Origin: Siphonodentalium dalli
Lineage: Eukaryota > Mollusca > Scaphopoda > Gadilida > Siphonodentaliidae
NCBI GenBank assembly: GCA_032622095.1
Contig: CP136061.1
Coordinates: 54,135,762 to 54,199,761, forward strand
Direction: 5' to 3'
DNA: 64,000 nucleotides
Below are positions 48,164-59,251 of this stretch, one piece after another. How positions within the stretch are numbered: position 1 is the stretch's first letter; each line of letters begins with the position of its first letter. The position numbers and the translations under genes are program-made. Under the pieces are notes generated by a model. The model did not search any database, was not told the DNA's origin, and saw only the letters and a program-made list of their open reading frames with translations.

Positions 48164-48361
48164 CTATATATTGTGTTGCATAATAACTATAAATACGAGA
48201 GATACGATGCCGTGATGTAGCGTGATTGGTTTGGGTGGGTCAGTAAACAATTCCGCTGCTAATGATGTATAATATATATATTCTACTAACCGTCGATTGT
48301 GTTTTTGAAGCCCAAGTCGGTGTAAAAATCGCACTTTTTGATCGAGTTTAGCGGACATCAT
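48164..48361 (-). CDS. Mirror copy of the small open frame in the right foldback arm
   Basis: This encodes 65 residues, identical to the plus-strand partner over the first 57 except one residue. It diverges after VSLVFI, where the loop begins. Function is unknown. See the partner frame at 47759-47968. Confidence 0.22.
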   Translation of the reverse strand: MMSAKLDQKVRFLHRLGLQKHNRRLVEYIYYTSLAAELFTDPPKPITLHHGIVSLVFIVIMQHNI

Positions 48362-48643
48362 GTCGAATGAGTGAAATTTTACAGTCGGTTTTCGTCAGAC
48401 CTGTGCTCATAACCAGAGTTTTTCTTAACCAATTTTTACAGGGGATGCATCAAATTGAAGAGTAATAACATATCTTTCTAACTATATATGAGGCATTTAT
48501 GTTACAAAAATTATTTTGGTGTATTTTAACCTGATTGTGGACATTGTAAAAATAATAAAAAATTAGGCCGGGCCAAGTTGGATACCTTTCTATAGGATTA
48601 AGTATTATTGGGGGTGGGGTAAATTTTTGTTCTGGGGACCTGT
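48189..48643. mobile_element. Giant foldback element, right arm (455 bp)
   Basis: Inverted partner of 47477-47931 with equal length. Near-identity implies recent origin or gene conversion between arms. Single-stranded DNA or RNA across the region would form a very long hairpin. Confidence 0.85.
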
Positions 48644-48650
48644 GGCCCCA

Positions 48651-48928
48651 GACATACGAATCACACTACACGCATACGCTCTTTATCAACGACACTGCGG
48701 ATACGAACGCTCTTTAACTATCAACGCGATTAACCCCACAGTGCCAATGACGGTCATTTTGGTGACTGGGAGTGGATAAGGGGTGCTGGGAGCTTCTCCA
48801 AAACGGCGGTAAACACTGCCCGTGAGTTTTTAACCTTAGATTGGAAGTTTGAGCTCAATCGGTCCAGCCGTTTTCCCGGCCATAGCTAACAGACAGACAG
48901 ACAGAAGTCCCAAAATATATAGTAGATA
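48651..48928. repeat. GACCCGACTTCGTCCGGG element, right half
   Basis: Matches 130-405 and ends CAGACAGACAGAAGTCC, then CAAAATATATAGTAGA. Confidence 0.68.
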
Positions 48929-49320
48929 GTAATCGATAGAGTTTCCGGACAGGGGTTTTCGATTCATATCCAATATGTTATAGCGCGGTAACTATATAAC
49001 ACGTGTTTACAAAGAGATAGACCATCTTTATTATCTAACATTTATAAATAATAATTTATTGAAAAAAATTATTTTCCAGTCTCATATAGAGTTCAGTATC
49101 ATACGTTTTGTAGCATTGGCAGCACATCAAGTTATTTTTGAAAGTTCTTTTGTTCAGTAGTTTCGCCAAATTGAAGAATTTGTCTGCTGCATTCGGGCGA
49201 GACTGAAGAAACCTCCATATTTTCCACCCATAGAGAGGGTATCGAATAACTTTGACCATCTTTTATATGTAACATTTATAAATGATAATTTATTGGAAAA
49301 AAGTATGTTCCAGTCTCATA
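48929..49320. repeat. Short interspersed repeat, copy 2, with a local duplication
   Basis: The left part (48929-49032) matches 46625-46737. A segment beginning TAACATTTATAAATAATAA occurs at about 49036-49090 and again at 49270-49320, flanking a 67-codon minus-strand frame (49056-49259). That frame contains YGWKIW, loosely like the RT YGxEIW motif, but I do not call it a gene. Confidence 0.45.
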
Positions 49321-49338
49321 TTGTGTCCTATTGTCCTA

Positions 49339-49845
49339 TATATAAGGATTAACTGTCATGTGGACTGTTTTTATGGAGATGTAACCGTGAGGTAAGTGGA
49401 CATAACTTGTGTAAAAACCGACAAGTTATGACCACTTACCCCACGGTTACATCCCCATAACAATAGTCCACATGACAGTTAATCCTTATATTTATATACA
49501 TTTAGCGAAAAAGCCACTTTTGTAAATGTATTTAAATCGAAAAGTGTATCGTGACAAAAACAGCCCAAAATACCCAATAGTACCCTTGGCAAAAGTTAAT
49601 AGGAACAATTTCTCTTCATATTGAAACACGATGATGTATTAAGTCAATCCTGCGCGAGTCCAAATGCGCCCAAAACATTACGCGTTCGTCTTTCCAAACC
49701 CAATGACGTATCGATGGTGTTATGAGCTTGGTGTTATGAGCCGTTGCGCATTCACCGAGAAATAACTGCAACTAGCCACGTGGGCGCCGACCAATCAGAA
49801 TGCTGGATTTAGTGATGACAACACTTAGTATGTAAATATATATTT
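49339..49845. mobile_element. Long-range repeat with terminal hairpin, copy 2
   Basis: Carries an intact hairpin with arms of about 65 bp and a 10-bp loop, then 350 bp nearly collinear with copy 1. Confidence 0.8.
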
Positions 49846-49873
49846 ATGATTGAAGTATATCTATTATGGTTAA

Positions 49874-50298
49874 AGGTACTCAATCCGTAAAGAGGGTCCT
49901 ATATTACTATTTCTTTGGCTTTGGGGGTAAAAAATATTTTATTCGAGTCGAGGAACCCATCAAACAAAGCTCAGAGTTATTAGATATTGATTTTTGAAAT
50001 TTGTTATTAACTCGAGATGAGTACTAATAACTGCCGTAATCTGCTCTGGATGTGTACTCCAAATCTATTCAAACAGACAAGGATGGATAACTCTAAAATC
50101 AAGTGGTAATTTTAACGCAATTTTGACTGAGTTCTGGGCCAGATAGTATTCCCGATAATGAAAAATAATAGATTTCTAAAATCGATATCTAACAAATCTG
50201 AGCTTTGATGTGTGACTTCCTCGACTCGAATCAAATATTTTTGACCCCCGAAGCCATTGAAATAGTAATTGAGAGGAGTTTTATCGGATTGAGTACCT
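49874..50298. mobile_element. TTAA-flanked foldback MITE, copy 2 (425 bp)
   Basis: AGGTACTCAATCCG ends, with TTAA at 49870-49873 and 50299-50302. It shares the arm blocks AATTACTATTTCTTTGG-like and GGGTAAAAAATATTTTATT with copy 1. Confidence 0.8.
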
Positions 50299-50701
50299 TT
50301 AACTTGTCATGGTATACACCTATCTGTTCATTCATTAAAACGAGTTGTTTCACAATATTAACGCTTTACGTGCAAGTGTATATATCTCACGCGAATGTGG
50401 CCACATTCTAATATTGTTCAAGATTCAAACTGTTTTAAAAATAACGAGCAGAAGATATAGGTAGACAAAAACAGGTTTGAAAAGCATGTCGGTTTTCGTC
50501 ACTCCCCTATCATATGAATATTTAACGACCGTTTCTCAGGCGTTCAAGCGTGACAACGCCAGCGGTAATGCAAAATAGATTGTTTTCTGTGTTGTTGCTG
50601 TTATTATTGTTTTAACTGGTGTATATAGCACTGGATATATATTTTAAATATCAAATACATATAAATATATCTTTATTGCCTCCACCTGGGGAGAGTATAT
50701 T

Positions 50702-50975
50702 TTATACAACATTATTTACAAACACCGATAACATGAATGTCACAAGCGTGTGGTTGTACAAATTATACCAATATGTGATATTATATACGAAGAAAGAGAA
50801 GGAAAAACAAAATAAGAAAACAGAAAAACAAAATAAAACCAAACAAACAAAATCTCCATACGTGGGAGATTATTTCATAAACTTCATTATTTACTGACAC
50901 AGACACTCATGAATGTCACAAGCACATATATATCACCGATGTGATATTATATTCGAAGAAAGTAGGAAAATGAAA
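50702..50975. repeat. Imperfect tandem duplication, about 180 bp apart
   Basis: ATGAATGTCACAAGC and TGTGATATTATATACGAAGA occur twice, separated by an A-rich stretch. Confidence 0.6.
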
Positions 50976-51659
50976 GAAATGAAAGAAAATAATCTGCAGT
51001 TTCTTGATTACATTGAGTTATTGAGAAACATGGATAAATAACACATATATACATTATTTATACCTATATGCATAACTAAGAGTATCACATCCGTATGCTC
51101 GTTGAGAGCTACATGCACAGTCCAATATCTCACACGCGTGGGGATTAGATCATGCCACGCATCTCTACAATAGCTAACGCCCGTTGCCAATTGCATTATT
51201 TTTAGAGCCACTTTAAACTTTATGTTGCCACTTTTTTCAGACCAGTATTTTTTGGTGCCACTTTTGAATTTGGTATTCCAAAAAAAAAACAAGCAAATTA
51301 TCTATTATATGTATATATGTATTTAATAATGTCTGAATGTCCGAAGAAATCAGTAACTTTTTTAATTTTAGAAGGGTGTTGCGTGTCTTAAATCTAACTT
51401 GCACTTACGATTCATATTTGCTGTATGTCACAGTTTGTGAAAGCTGAGTTACGAAGGAGATATTTATGATAATTCATCACCTAACACCTACTATCAACTC
51501 ACAACGTCCTAACGATGTAGCCTTCAGGTAGTCCTTTGTTTGACTAATGTTTGTCAAATTGGAGTCAATAGCCGTACTTATTGTTATTATCGAGTAGAAA
51601 TTCTAAACCATTTCACCCCCGCGATAAAATAAGTCGATCTGACATAAGCCGCGAATCTA
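50976..51659. other. Nothing recognised
   Basis: A minus-strand 94-codon frame (51008-51292) has no known domain. Confidence 0.45.
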
Positions 51660-51662
51660 TTA

Positions 51663-53277
51663 GGCCCGTTCCAAACGACGGATTTTTGTCGACTCGAATC
51701 TAATTGTATTAAATCCGTCGGTGATGCGTCTGCGGTCAATTTTGTTTCAGACGGACGCATCTTTGTCGCGTCGAATCTAATACATCGGTCGATTTATTTA
51801 AAGGTGCACTCCATGTTACCTTCCCAAAATGGTCACGCGTAGATATAGAGGCCTATATATACCGGTATGTTATACATATATATACTAAAATACAGTATAA
51901 ATTATGTATAAATATATGCGCAATTGCAGCGCGAATATATGTGCATATGTATATGAGGATGTATATAGTACATATATAGTTATATAATATAATATAATAG
52001 GCGCTACAAATAAATGTTAGATCGTGCAACCAATTGCCATATATGTGTATACCATGCATGTTTACAAATACAGGTATACAATAATTATTATAAATCAGAG
52101 ACTACCACCCCTACCCTTATAATAAGGAATACCGGAATATATGAATTATTATAAATAAGAGGTTACCACCCCTATACCCTCATAATAACTAATGCCGGTA
52201 TATATGAATTATTATAAATAAGATCAGTGGTACCACCCTACCCCTTATACTGAGGAATACCGGAATATATTAATTATATATTATAAATCATAGGCTACCA
52301 CCTATATATCCTTTATAATAAGGAATACCGGTATCTATGAATTATTATAACTCATAGGCTACCATCCCTACCCCTCATAATAAGTAATACCGGTTTATAT
52401 GAATTATTATAAATCTGAGGCTACCACCCCTACCCCTTATAATAAGGAATACCGGTATTTATAAATTATTATAAATCACAGGCTACCACTCTGCCCCTTA
52501 TAACAAGTAATACCTGAATATATGAATTATTATAAATAAGAGGTTACCACCCCTTTACCCCTCATAATAAGTAATGTCGGTATATATGAATTATTATAAA
52601 TCAGTAGTACCACCTCTGCCTCTTATAATAAGTAATACCGCTAAATATTAATTATTATACATCAGAGACTACCACCCCTATTCCTTACAATAAGGAATGT
52701 CGGTCTATATGAATTATTATAAATCAGTTGATGCAACCCCTACCCCTTATACCGGTATAATTATATGGATTATTCTAAAACATTGATACTATATCCATTA
52801 TAAGATGTGAGTCAGTGACATGCCATGTTCGTTGAGGAATCAAACTACCAAAATAATTACAATTTTCACAATGTCACCTAAGCAATTCTTATAGATATAT
52901 CTTTCTTTATGACAAAGAGAGCGTGTGACAAAATTTATGACGTCATGTGCATGGGTATTTCCTCAGATAAGGGGAGCCCCCTCATTATTATACCATTATC
53001 ATATCATTATCATATCATTTGCATTCGTTCTTCGGCAACTTTCGGCTCTTCTCGTCACATGTATTAGATTCGAGTCATCAAAAATCCGTCGTTTGAAACC
53101 AAGACGGATTTCAGACGCATCACCGACGAAGATTCGTCTGAATTGGACGGAGATTCGTCTGTGATGCGTCTGACACGGATCTAATTGTTTCAAACGTCGC
53201 ATTTTTGACGCATTTAATACAATTGTGGGTCTGGTCTTAGATTCGAGTCGACAAAAATCCGTCGTTTGGAACGGGCC
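51663..53277. mobile_element. Large Harbinger-like non-autonomous element, copy 2 (1615 bp)
   Basis: Termini are GGCCCGTTCCAAACGACGG and its inverse, flanked by TTA at 51660-51662 and 53278-53280. The first roughly 130 bp and the last 250 bp carry degenerate inverted TCGACTCGAATCTAAT and GCATCACCGACG motifs. The centre is a minisatellite (52085-52760). No transposase is seen. It lies in the opposite orientation to the copy at 33761-36418. Confidence 0.82.
52085..52760. repeat. Minisatellite, about 62-bp units, in copy 2
   Basis: About eleven units in inverse orientation to 34205-35265. Each carries GAATTATTATAAATCAGAGG, CTACCACCCCTACCCCTTAT and AATAAGGAATACCGG. Confidence 0.82.
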
Positions 53278-53359
53278 TTATAGACCCGGATATCGATGTG
53301 TGTTTTGTTTCCGACCGATTGATCGCAAGCTTACTTATATGCCTGATGGGTACCAATTG

Positions 53360-53467
53360 CCAAAAAGCTAGGTGCCACTTTTTGTAGCCAATCGGGATTT
53401 TTTTTTAGCCATTTCATTTTTTTTATAGCAATTTGCTAAATTGGCAATAGGCAGCGCGAACCCTGCC
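53360..53467. mobile_element. Degenerate end of the CAGTGTTCGCGC hAT-like family
   Basis: Holds repeated TTTAGCCA/TTGCCAA-type motifs and ends in CAGCGCGAACCCTG, matching the right end of the element at 26923-27899. The other end was not found. Confidence 0.5.
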
Positions 53468-53535
53468 GTAGAGATCATATTCCGCCAGTACAAAACCTTG
53501 CAACTTTTTAAAGTTTTGACAGGGAACTTTATGAT
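53464..53535 (+). mobile_element. SINE-like body fragment, direct
   Basis: Shares CGTAGAGATCATATTCC, then ACAAAACCTTG, then AACTTTTTAAAGTTTTGACA with the element at 32031-32240. The tRNA-like head is missing. Confidence 0.55.
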
Positions 53536-53754
53536 TTAGGTGACTTGTTGGCGATTGTGCTTTGCGTTGCTTACAATTATGGAATTTCTCCTGGGGAATT
53601 AATTCAATGTTTATTGCAATATCGGCTCAGAAAAGTCACAGAAAGTCACAGAAAGGCATGCAATTTCGAGTTGGGACCTTCATCTTCAGTGAAGTACCTT
53701 ATTAAAGACTAGATAATAACTCAGAAATATATTCCCCGCATTATTTTTTCGACT

Positions 53755-53960
53755 TTATAAGGTTCCCTGTCAAAACTTTAAAAAGTTCCAAGGTTTTGTA
53801 CCGGTGGAATATGATCTCTACGGGTGTTAGCCCGAGTAGAGTTTCATGGCACGATCTAGCGTGCAGATGTGAGGCAGAGTTCACTATTATTGCCAACACA
53901 AATCTTGTGAATGTTAGATATGGTATTTGTTTGTAATTAGTCTGCACGATGATATTACAT
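53755..53960 (-). mobile_element. SINE-like element, inverted copy
   Basis: On the minus strand this copy has a diverged head (with CTAGATCGTGCCATGAA, also found in the 32031 copy), then GGGCTAACACCCGTAGAG and the shared body. With 53464-53535 it makes an inverted pair about 220 bp apart. Confidence 0.5.
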
Positions 53961-54744
53961 CAATTATCAAATTGTGGCATCTCTGGATGGGTAAAGTTAA
54001 CTGTGGGTCATATGACCCGAGTACTATAGCAAGAAGGTCGTATCTTGATAGACCGCCCAAGTAGAGGAACACGTCAACATCGTGATGGTTTAATAATGTC
54101 TCCCATGGAGTGTTCCTCAGCTGTAAAATTGAAAGCCTATACTTCGCTTGAACAAACATAACATATGACATGCGAAAAATACAAAACATTATATATATCA
54201 ACGATCGAAATGAATCTGGATAAACTGGTATGCAAACCGGTTGGGATGGTGACAGGGGTGGTAAACCTTAGCGCAGAATGATAATAGTCTCTTCGACCTT
54301 GACCAAGCGAAGCGGACAGACGATTGAACATGGCTAACCCTGGATGAGTGAACTGCTAGCTGACGTTCGTTGTCCTTGACCAATCAATCCGAAGGCCAGC
54401 TGACCTACATATCAGTAACACAAAAGAGACCCTTAACCTGTCAAATCTTATTAACAGTTGAACTTCAATAAATACATTGATATTTGAAGAAAGGCTTATT
54501 GATCGCAATTGTAGTCAGTGTACTTTGTGGCAGGTGTCAGAACGGGACCAAAATAGTCAAAAACTCGTTGAATTCACTCTCGTCAGTGTCCACCGCCTTT
54601 CATTTCTGAAGTGACATTTGACACCATTGTTGATTTTTAAAGTGACATAGCCACTCTTTCAGTTTGACCAATCATACCTATCGATTTTACTCACAAATTG
54701 TCGACGTAAATTCTTTCTGAGTAGTGAGCCCCTATTTAAGGACA
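53961..54744. other. No gene recognised upstream of the retroposon tail
   Basis: Overlapping short minus-strand frames (53914-54383) show no RT or endonuclease motif. Confidence 0.45.
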
Positions 54745-54847
54745 AGAACTATGTGTTTACGTGCTACACAATATACAATATAATATTTGTCAAATGTATT
54801 ATTCATTAATATGTGTATATTGAAATAAAATATCCTATCCTATCCTA
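54745..54847 (+). mobile_element. Retroposon 3' end with ATCCT repeats
   Basis: AATAAA (54824-54829) is followed at once by TATCCTATCCTATCCTACTG, a short tandem-repeat tail typical of the 3' end of LINEs and their SINEs. No coding sequence of the parental element is recognisable upstream. Confidence 0.5.
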
Positions 54848-55086
54848 CTGTACGAATAGCAAACGTTCCAAGAGTCTATCCCCATCTCCATACATGGGTG
54901 CGCATACAGTCGCCGCAACTATTAAAGGCACCGATGGCCTTTGTTGTAAGTTATAATTTAGAAAATAGTTACCAGATTATGAAAATGTCCTCAAGAATAT
55001 ACAAATATAGTACAGTATAATGATACTATAAATTATATATATTATCCACTAAATACACTTGTGTGGACCGAGCGTGTGTTTATATA

Positions 55087-55295
55087 CAGCACATAAAGAG
55101 TGCGATAATAAAAACACTTAACACCGTGGTGATTTTTATGGGAGTTTGATTCAAGGTGACCCATTCAACACCGAAATATTGAGTGGCGAGTATCAGCGAG
55201 CGCTATAACAACATGGTACAGATTTAACCGAAGTTCGCTCAGTGGGATCTCCCCGGTGTTGAGTGTTTTGCTTATCGCACACTCTTTACATGCTG
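55087..55295. mobile_element. CAGCACATAAAGAGTG MITE (209 bp)
   Basis: Imperfect 42-45 bp inverted ends between TA at 55085-55086 and 55296-55297. No coding potential. Confidence 0.75.
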
Positions 55296-55297
55296 TA

Positions 55298-56635
55298 CTG
55301 TAACATTAACATGGTTTTTGTTTACTATATAACTGCGTATTATCTTGACAATATATAGCGTGCCATTCATGCAATATTTATGATCGTTACAAGAACAAAA
55401 TATGTCTATATATTAATATTCGTTCTGTTTATGGTGGGTTTAACGGATGTGACTATTTTATCAGCAATACCCACGACGAAGGCCATCCGTATATTTAATG
55501 TGTGTGGTAGCTGACCGTCGCTGTGCTATTTATTGGTCATTTAATTCGTTTCGCCAATCAACCCGTTCTCCTGATAGCCACGGGTGATTGGCTGTTTATG
55601 TGACAGTCCAATCGATCAGACAATCAGCTAGTGTAATCCGAACAGGGACGCGTGAGGATACCGACCGACCTTACAAAATTAAAGGCAAATGTGTACAGTT
55701 TAAAGTCACATGGATGTTTGCGCACCAAAGTACACATAATAATCTTCGCTTTTATTTTGCCGCTATCGAAATAGGTCGGTAAATGCATGAACTACCTTTC
55801 TGCGAGCATTATATATTCCCAGCAAGACATATTGAAGTTATACAAAATACAACATCGAACACAAAAATCGGACCCCGAGCAAACACTGTTTCATTTTTAT
55901 TCATCGAAATAATTATGGAATCGGAAACGGAATAATGCGCGACTGCATTTCCGGAAAAGATATTGCGTTATAGCTCACTGCGACATGAAAATATTTTAAA
56001 ACTTTTTTTTTTACTGCTTTTATCTTCAGTTTAATAATCAGAATTATGTAGCACCATTAACGTATCAAAGCGACGACAGTTCTAAATGTTCTTCCCATAT
56101 TCTACAGGTGCAAATTTTACGCGAAAATTAGAACCGGCACTAACAAAACGGTATCAAATTTACCAAAAATTATAACAAACAAAACTCGTATATTTCAGAT
56201 ACTTCTTACCAAATTATATATACATAATTTGTGGTTCGAACGAGCCATGTCCGTTTAAGGACAATTTCGTTATACTTATTTTCCCCCTGAAATTCGGAGT
56301 CCGTCCGTCCGCACGCACGGACGATGGACACCAACCCACGGCAATAGCTCAAACTTTAAGTAAAGTTAAGCTAAAAAAAAAAACTGTTACAGTGATTTGA
56401 TTTGTCAACAAACAGCGCTAACTGTCCATTAATTTCAAATATTTTAATCTGAATATGGTTTTCAGAATATTTTTCAATGTTTCGCCGTTTCCAATGTGTA
56501 TACCGTCAAGTTTTGATTAAACTTGCATAGTTTCTTATTAAGCAAATTTGAGATTTATTGGTAATTCAACTGTAACATTGATGTTTTTGTAACAATGTTT
56601 TTTTATATATGCGAAATCTCATTATTGGATAGTTA
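55298..56635. other. Nothing recognised
   Basis: Includes one AGTCCGTCCGTCCGCACGCA block at 56300-56320, a fragment of the CCGTCC repeat class. Confidence 0.45.
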
Positions 56636-56639
56636 TTAA

Positions 56640-57195
56640 AGACATATTATGGACTTGTTCGGGTGCGTGAAATTAATAAGTTAGTACTCAGGCGTTATGC
56701 CAACCTGGGGAATGTATAGTATTATACTAATATCATCGAATATATCCAGGAATTCGACCGAACAACTCCACAGAAATCGTCGTCTTAACTACGCTCATTT
56801 TTAAATATTTACATCTGGATTCGGGACGCAACAATCGGCGATAAACAAAGAAACTATATAATGCCGACATAACAGATGCATTTGTCCAATTGTATTAAAG
56901 TGATGTGAAACACTCCGGTAGGGTGATCAAATATAAATGGAGAATAATCTTGTTCAAAGTAGTAATTTTTACAAATATTATATCCAAATTGTCAACACAC
57001 ACCGTTATTCTTTGATATTAATCCAATGCAGTGACTCTCGATAGTGAAATCGTTTTCGATGTTTATCGCCAATAGATGCGTCCCGAATCGATATGTAAAT
57101 ATTTATAATTGAGCGTAGTTTAGAGGATGTTTTCTATGGAGTGGTACGGTCGATTTGCTTCAGATTTTCGGCGATGTTATAGTATAATTACACCC
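56640..57195. mobile_element. Two head-to-tail fragments of the AGTGATGTGAAAC family
   Basis: 56640-56840 is the inverted right half (AGACATATTATGGACTTG next to TTAA) and 56899-57195 is the left half after TTAA at 56895-56898. Both match 31525-31871. Confidence 0.65.
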
Positions 57196-57622
57196 ACTTC
57201 ATTTTCTATAGTAAATTGCCGTTGAGTTTATCAAAGCTAATGTAATTATATCGGATAATTACATTAGGTCGAGATTTTATCAGTGCAACAAAAACGACCC
57301 AAAAGAACTTGCGCGCAATGATATTTGTAGTCCGTTGCATAGTAACTAAGGACGCTATTTTATTCGCACTCGCTTCGCAGTACACATTTTTTTTCACGAA
57401 CGCTATGAAAGCTAATAAAAGAATAATAAATAACTATCCAAATAAAGACAATGCCCCAATATAATAAACATTCCCAAGTTGTTTACAGAGTGTAAATTTG
57501 GTCGTAAATTTGCGACGTTTCGTTACGAAATCCATGACTAAACATACACAACTTTTTAGTTTTCGTTTCATTTATAATTTTATTTACATTTTCCCAGCAG
57601 GCACCACTTGTCATTTTGTAAG

Positions 57623-57770
57623 ACCACAGGAGTGTGGAACTTGATTAATAATTGCATTAATTAGCCTAATTACCATTTTTTTGGCCATAATGCTGGGCCA
57701 AAAAAAATGCTAATTAGCATAATTAAATTTAAGGCAGTTATTGATAAAGTTCCAAGCTCCTGTGGTAACT
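57623..57770. mobile_element. ACCACAGGAG hairpin MITE (about 148 bp)
   Basis: Inverted ends of about 34 bp (ACCACAGGAGTGTGGAACTT and its inverse) surround a smaller TGGCCATAATGCTGGGCCA hairpin. Confidence 0.7.
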
Positions 57771-57869
57771 TAGGTAAGAGTATTAAATTTAGTGGTTATA
57801 TTCTGGGCACTACAATTTATATTATAGGATGAAATTTTTAATTACTGTTTACAGATGTCCCCAAACATT

Positions 57870-58700
57870 GTACCAGTCCCGTGAGAAAACTGCAACATAT
57901 GTTTTCCCTTCGTCTCAGTGTAACGATATGTTACAAAGCGTTTCATGATTTCTGAGATTCCACAGAGACTGGCCCTACAAACTGAAACTTACAAAGTCCC
58001 CGTAAAAAAAAAATGCAGCATTCAATGTTTCTTCACCTCCTTTTATTGTAGCGATATGTTGCAAAGTGTTATGAGGCGTTACCGGTACATTTTACAAATG
58101 ATATTAAGTCACCCCCCCCCCCCAAAAAAAACGCAGCATATTATTAAAACTCATCTCAATGCAGCGATATGTTACAAAGTGTTACGAATCGTTATATGAT
58201 TTCAGAGATCCACAGTGACCGCTCGTAGACAGGACTGTGTTACAAATGATATAAAGTGATTAAAGTCCCTGTGAGAAAACTTCAGTATATTTTTTCAACT
58301 CGTCTCAGTGTAGCGATAAATTGTTACGAAGCATTATGTTACATGTACAACAGAACGAGAGAGAGAGAGTGAGAGAGAAGTCTGGGAGTCGCACCGAAAG
58401 TTGGTAGCACCCGGAATCCCAAGCCGGTCACACATCAATGGAATAACCGCGCCCGACGTTGCTTAACTTTGGTTATCACACAAAGCGTGTAACGACCGTG
58501 ACCTATCGATCAGAGAAGTCATCGGCCTTCTATATTTACAACGCGACCGCTATACACATGATTCCTGAGATCCACAGAGACCACTCGTTGATTGGTGTTA
58601 CAAATAATGTAACGTCCCTGTGCAGGATATTTCTTCTACTCGTCTCAGTGTACCGTACCGATATGTTAAAAAGTGTTACAACGGTTTACGTGTCTGCATT
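57870..58700. repeat. Degenerate tandem array, about 110-150 bp units
   Basis: Units share CTCAGTGTAGCGATATGTTA followed by CAAAGTGTTA, near 57914, 58047, 58158, 58300 and 58647. They also share GAGATCCACAGAGAC and GTCCCTGTGAGAAAAC blocks. The last gap is wide because the 5S-derived sequence and a (GA)n run (58358-58380) lie between units. Confidence 0.65.
58397..58518 (-). pseudogene. Diverged 5S rRNA-derived sequence
   Basis: Read on the minus strand, the segment has GTTAAGCAACGTCGGGCGCG followed by GGTTATT, then GACCGGCTTGGGATTCCGGG and TGCTACC. These align in order and spacing with the animal 5S rRNA internal control region and its 3' part (AAGCAGGGTCGGGCCTGGTTAGT, then GGAGACCGCCTGGGAATACCGGGTGCT). 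The 5' half is weaker but keeps ACACG. Many substitutions and the lack of a T-run just after the 3' end argue against a functional 5S gene. It is a 5S pseudogene or the head of a 5S-derived SINE. It interrupts a tandem array (57870-58700). Confidence 0.72.
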
Positions 58701-59251
58701 ATCTGGACACAAGCTATTTATAAATAATCACTTTAAATTTTACCAAATATATTAGTTTTTGAAAAATAAATCATCTTAAAATTCCTTAAATGCCATGATG
58801 ATTTAATTTATCTGAAAACTTGTTTCTCGGTAAAATCACAATGACACAAAATGACTGCGAAAAATCGAAAATTGAAAAGTATTTGGCTCACTGCCGATAG
58901 ATAGGAGGATTCCTGTAAGAAAATTCTCACTAAACTTTTTGATCGCATGTTCATGATTCCCAGTTGACATGGAGACTAACTGTATATTTTCCTCTTCCAA
59001 ACTTCTGCTAATAATGTTTAATTTTGATCAAAAGTTTATTAATGTTTTGTTTCGTCCTTGACATACGTTCGGGAAAAACCCACTCGATCTACAGATCTGC
59101 AGATCGATCGATATTATTCGGACGGGAATGCAGCGAGTTGATTTCGGCTCAAGTCTTGTCTGTTATTTGAGAACATATAGTTCCTTGTTTCAATCGTATT
59201 TTAAGGGCGAATATGTCTTTAAAATCAATATTTAACAATCGATGGCATAAT
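58701..59251. other. Nothing recognised
   Basis: A small palindrome around CAGATCTGCAGATCGATCGA (59090-59112) is the only structure seen. Confidence 0.45.

Noticed and set aside
49056-49259. Second reverse-transcriptase fragment
   Set aside because: YGWKIW is the only similarity; flanking residues do not follow the RT pattern.
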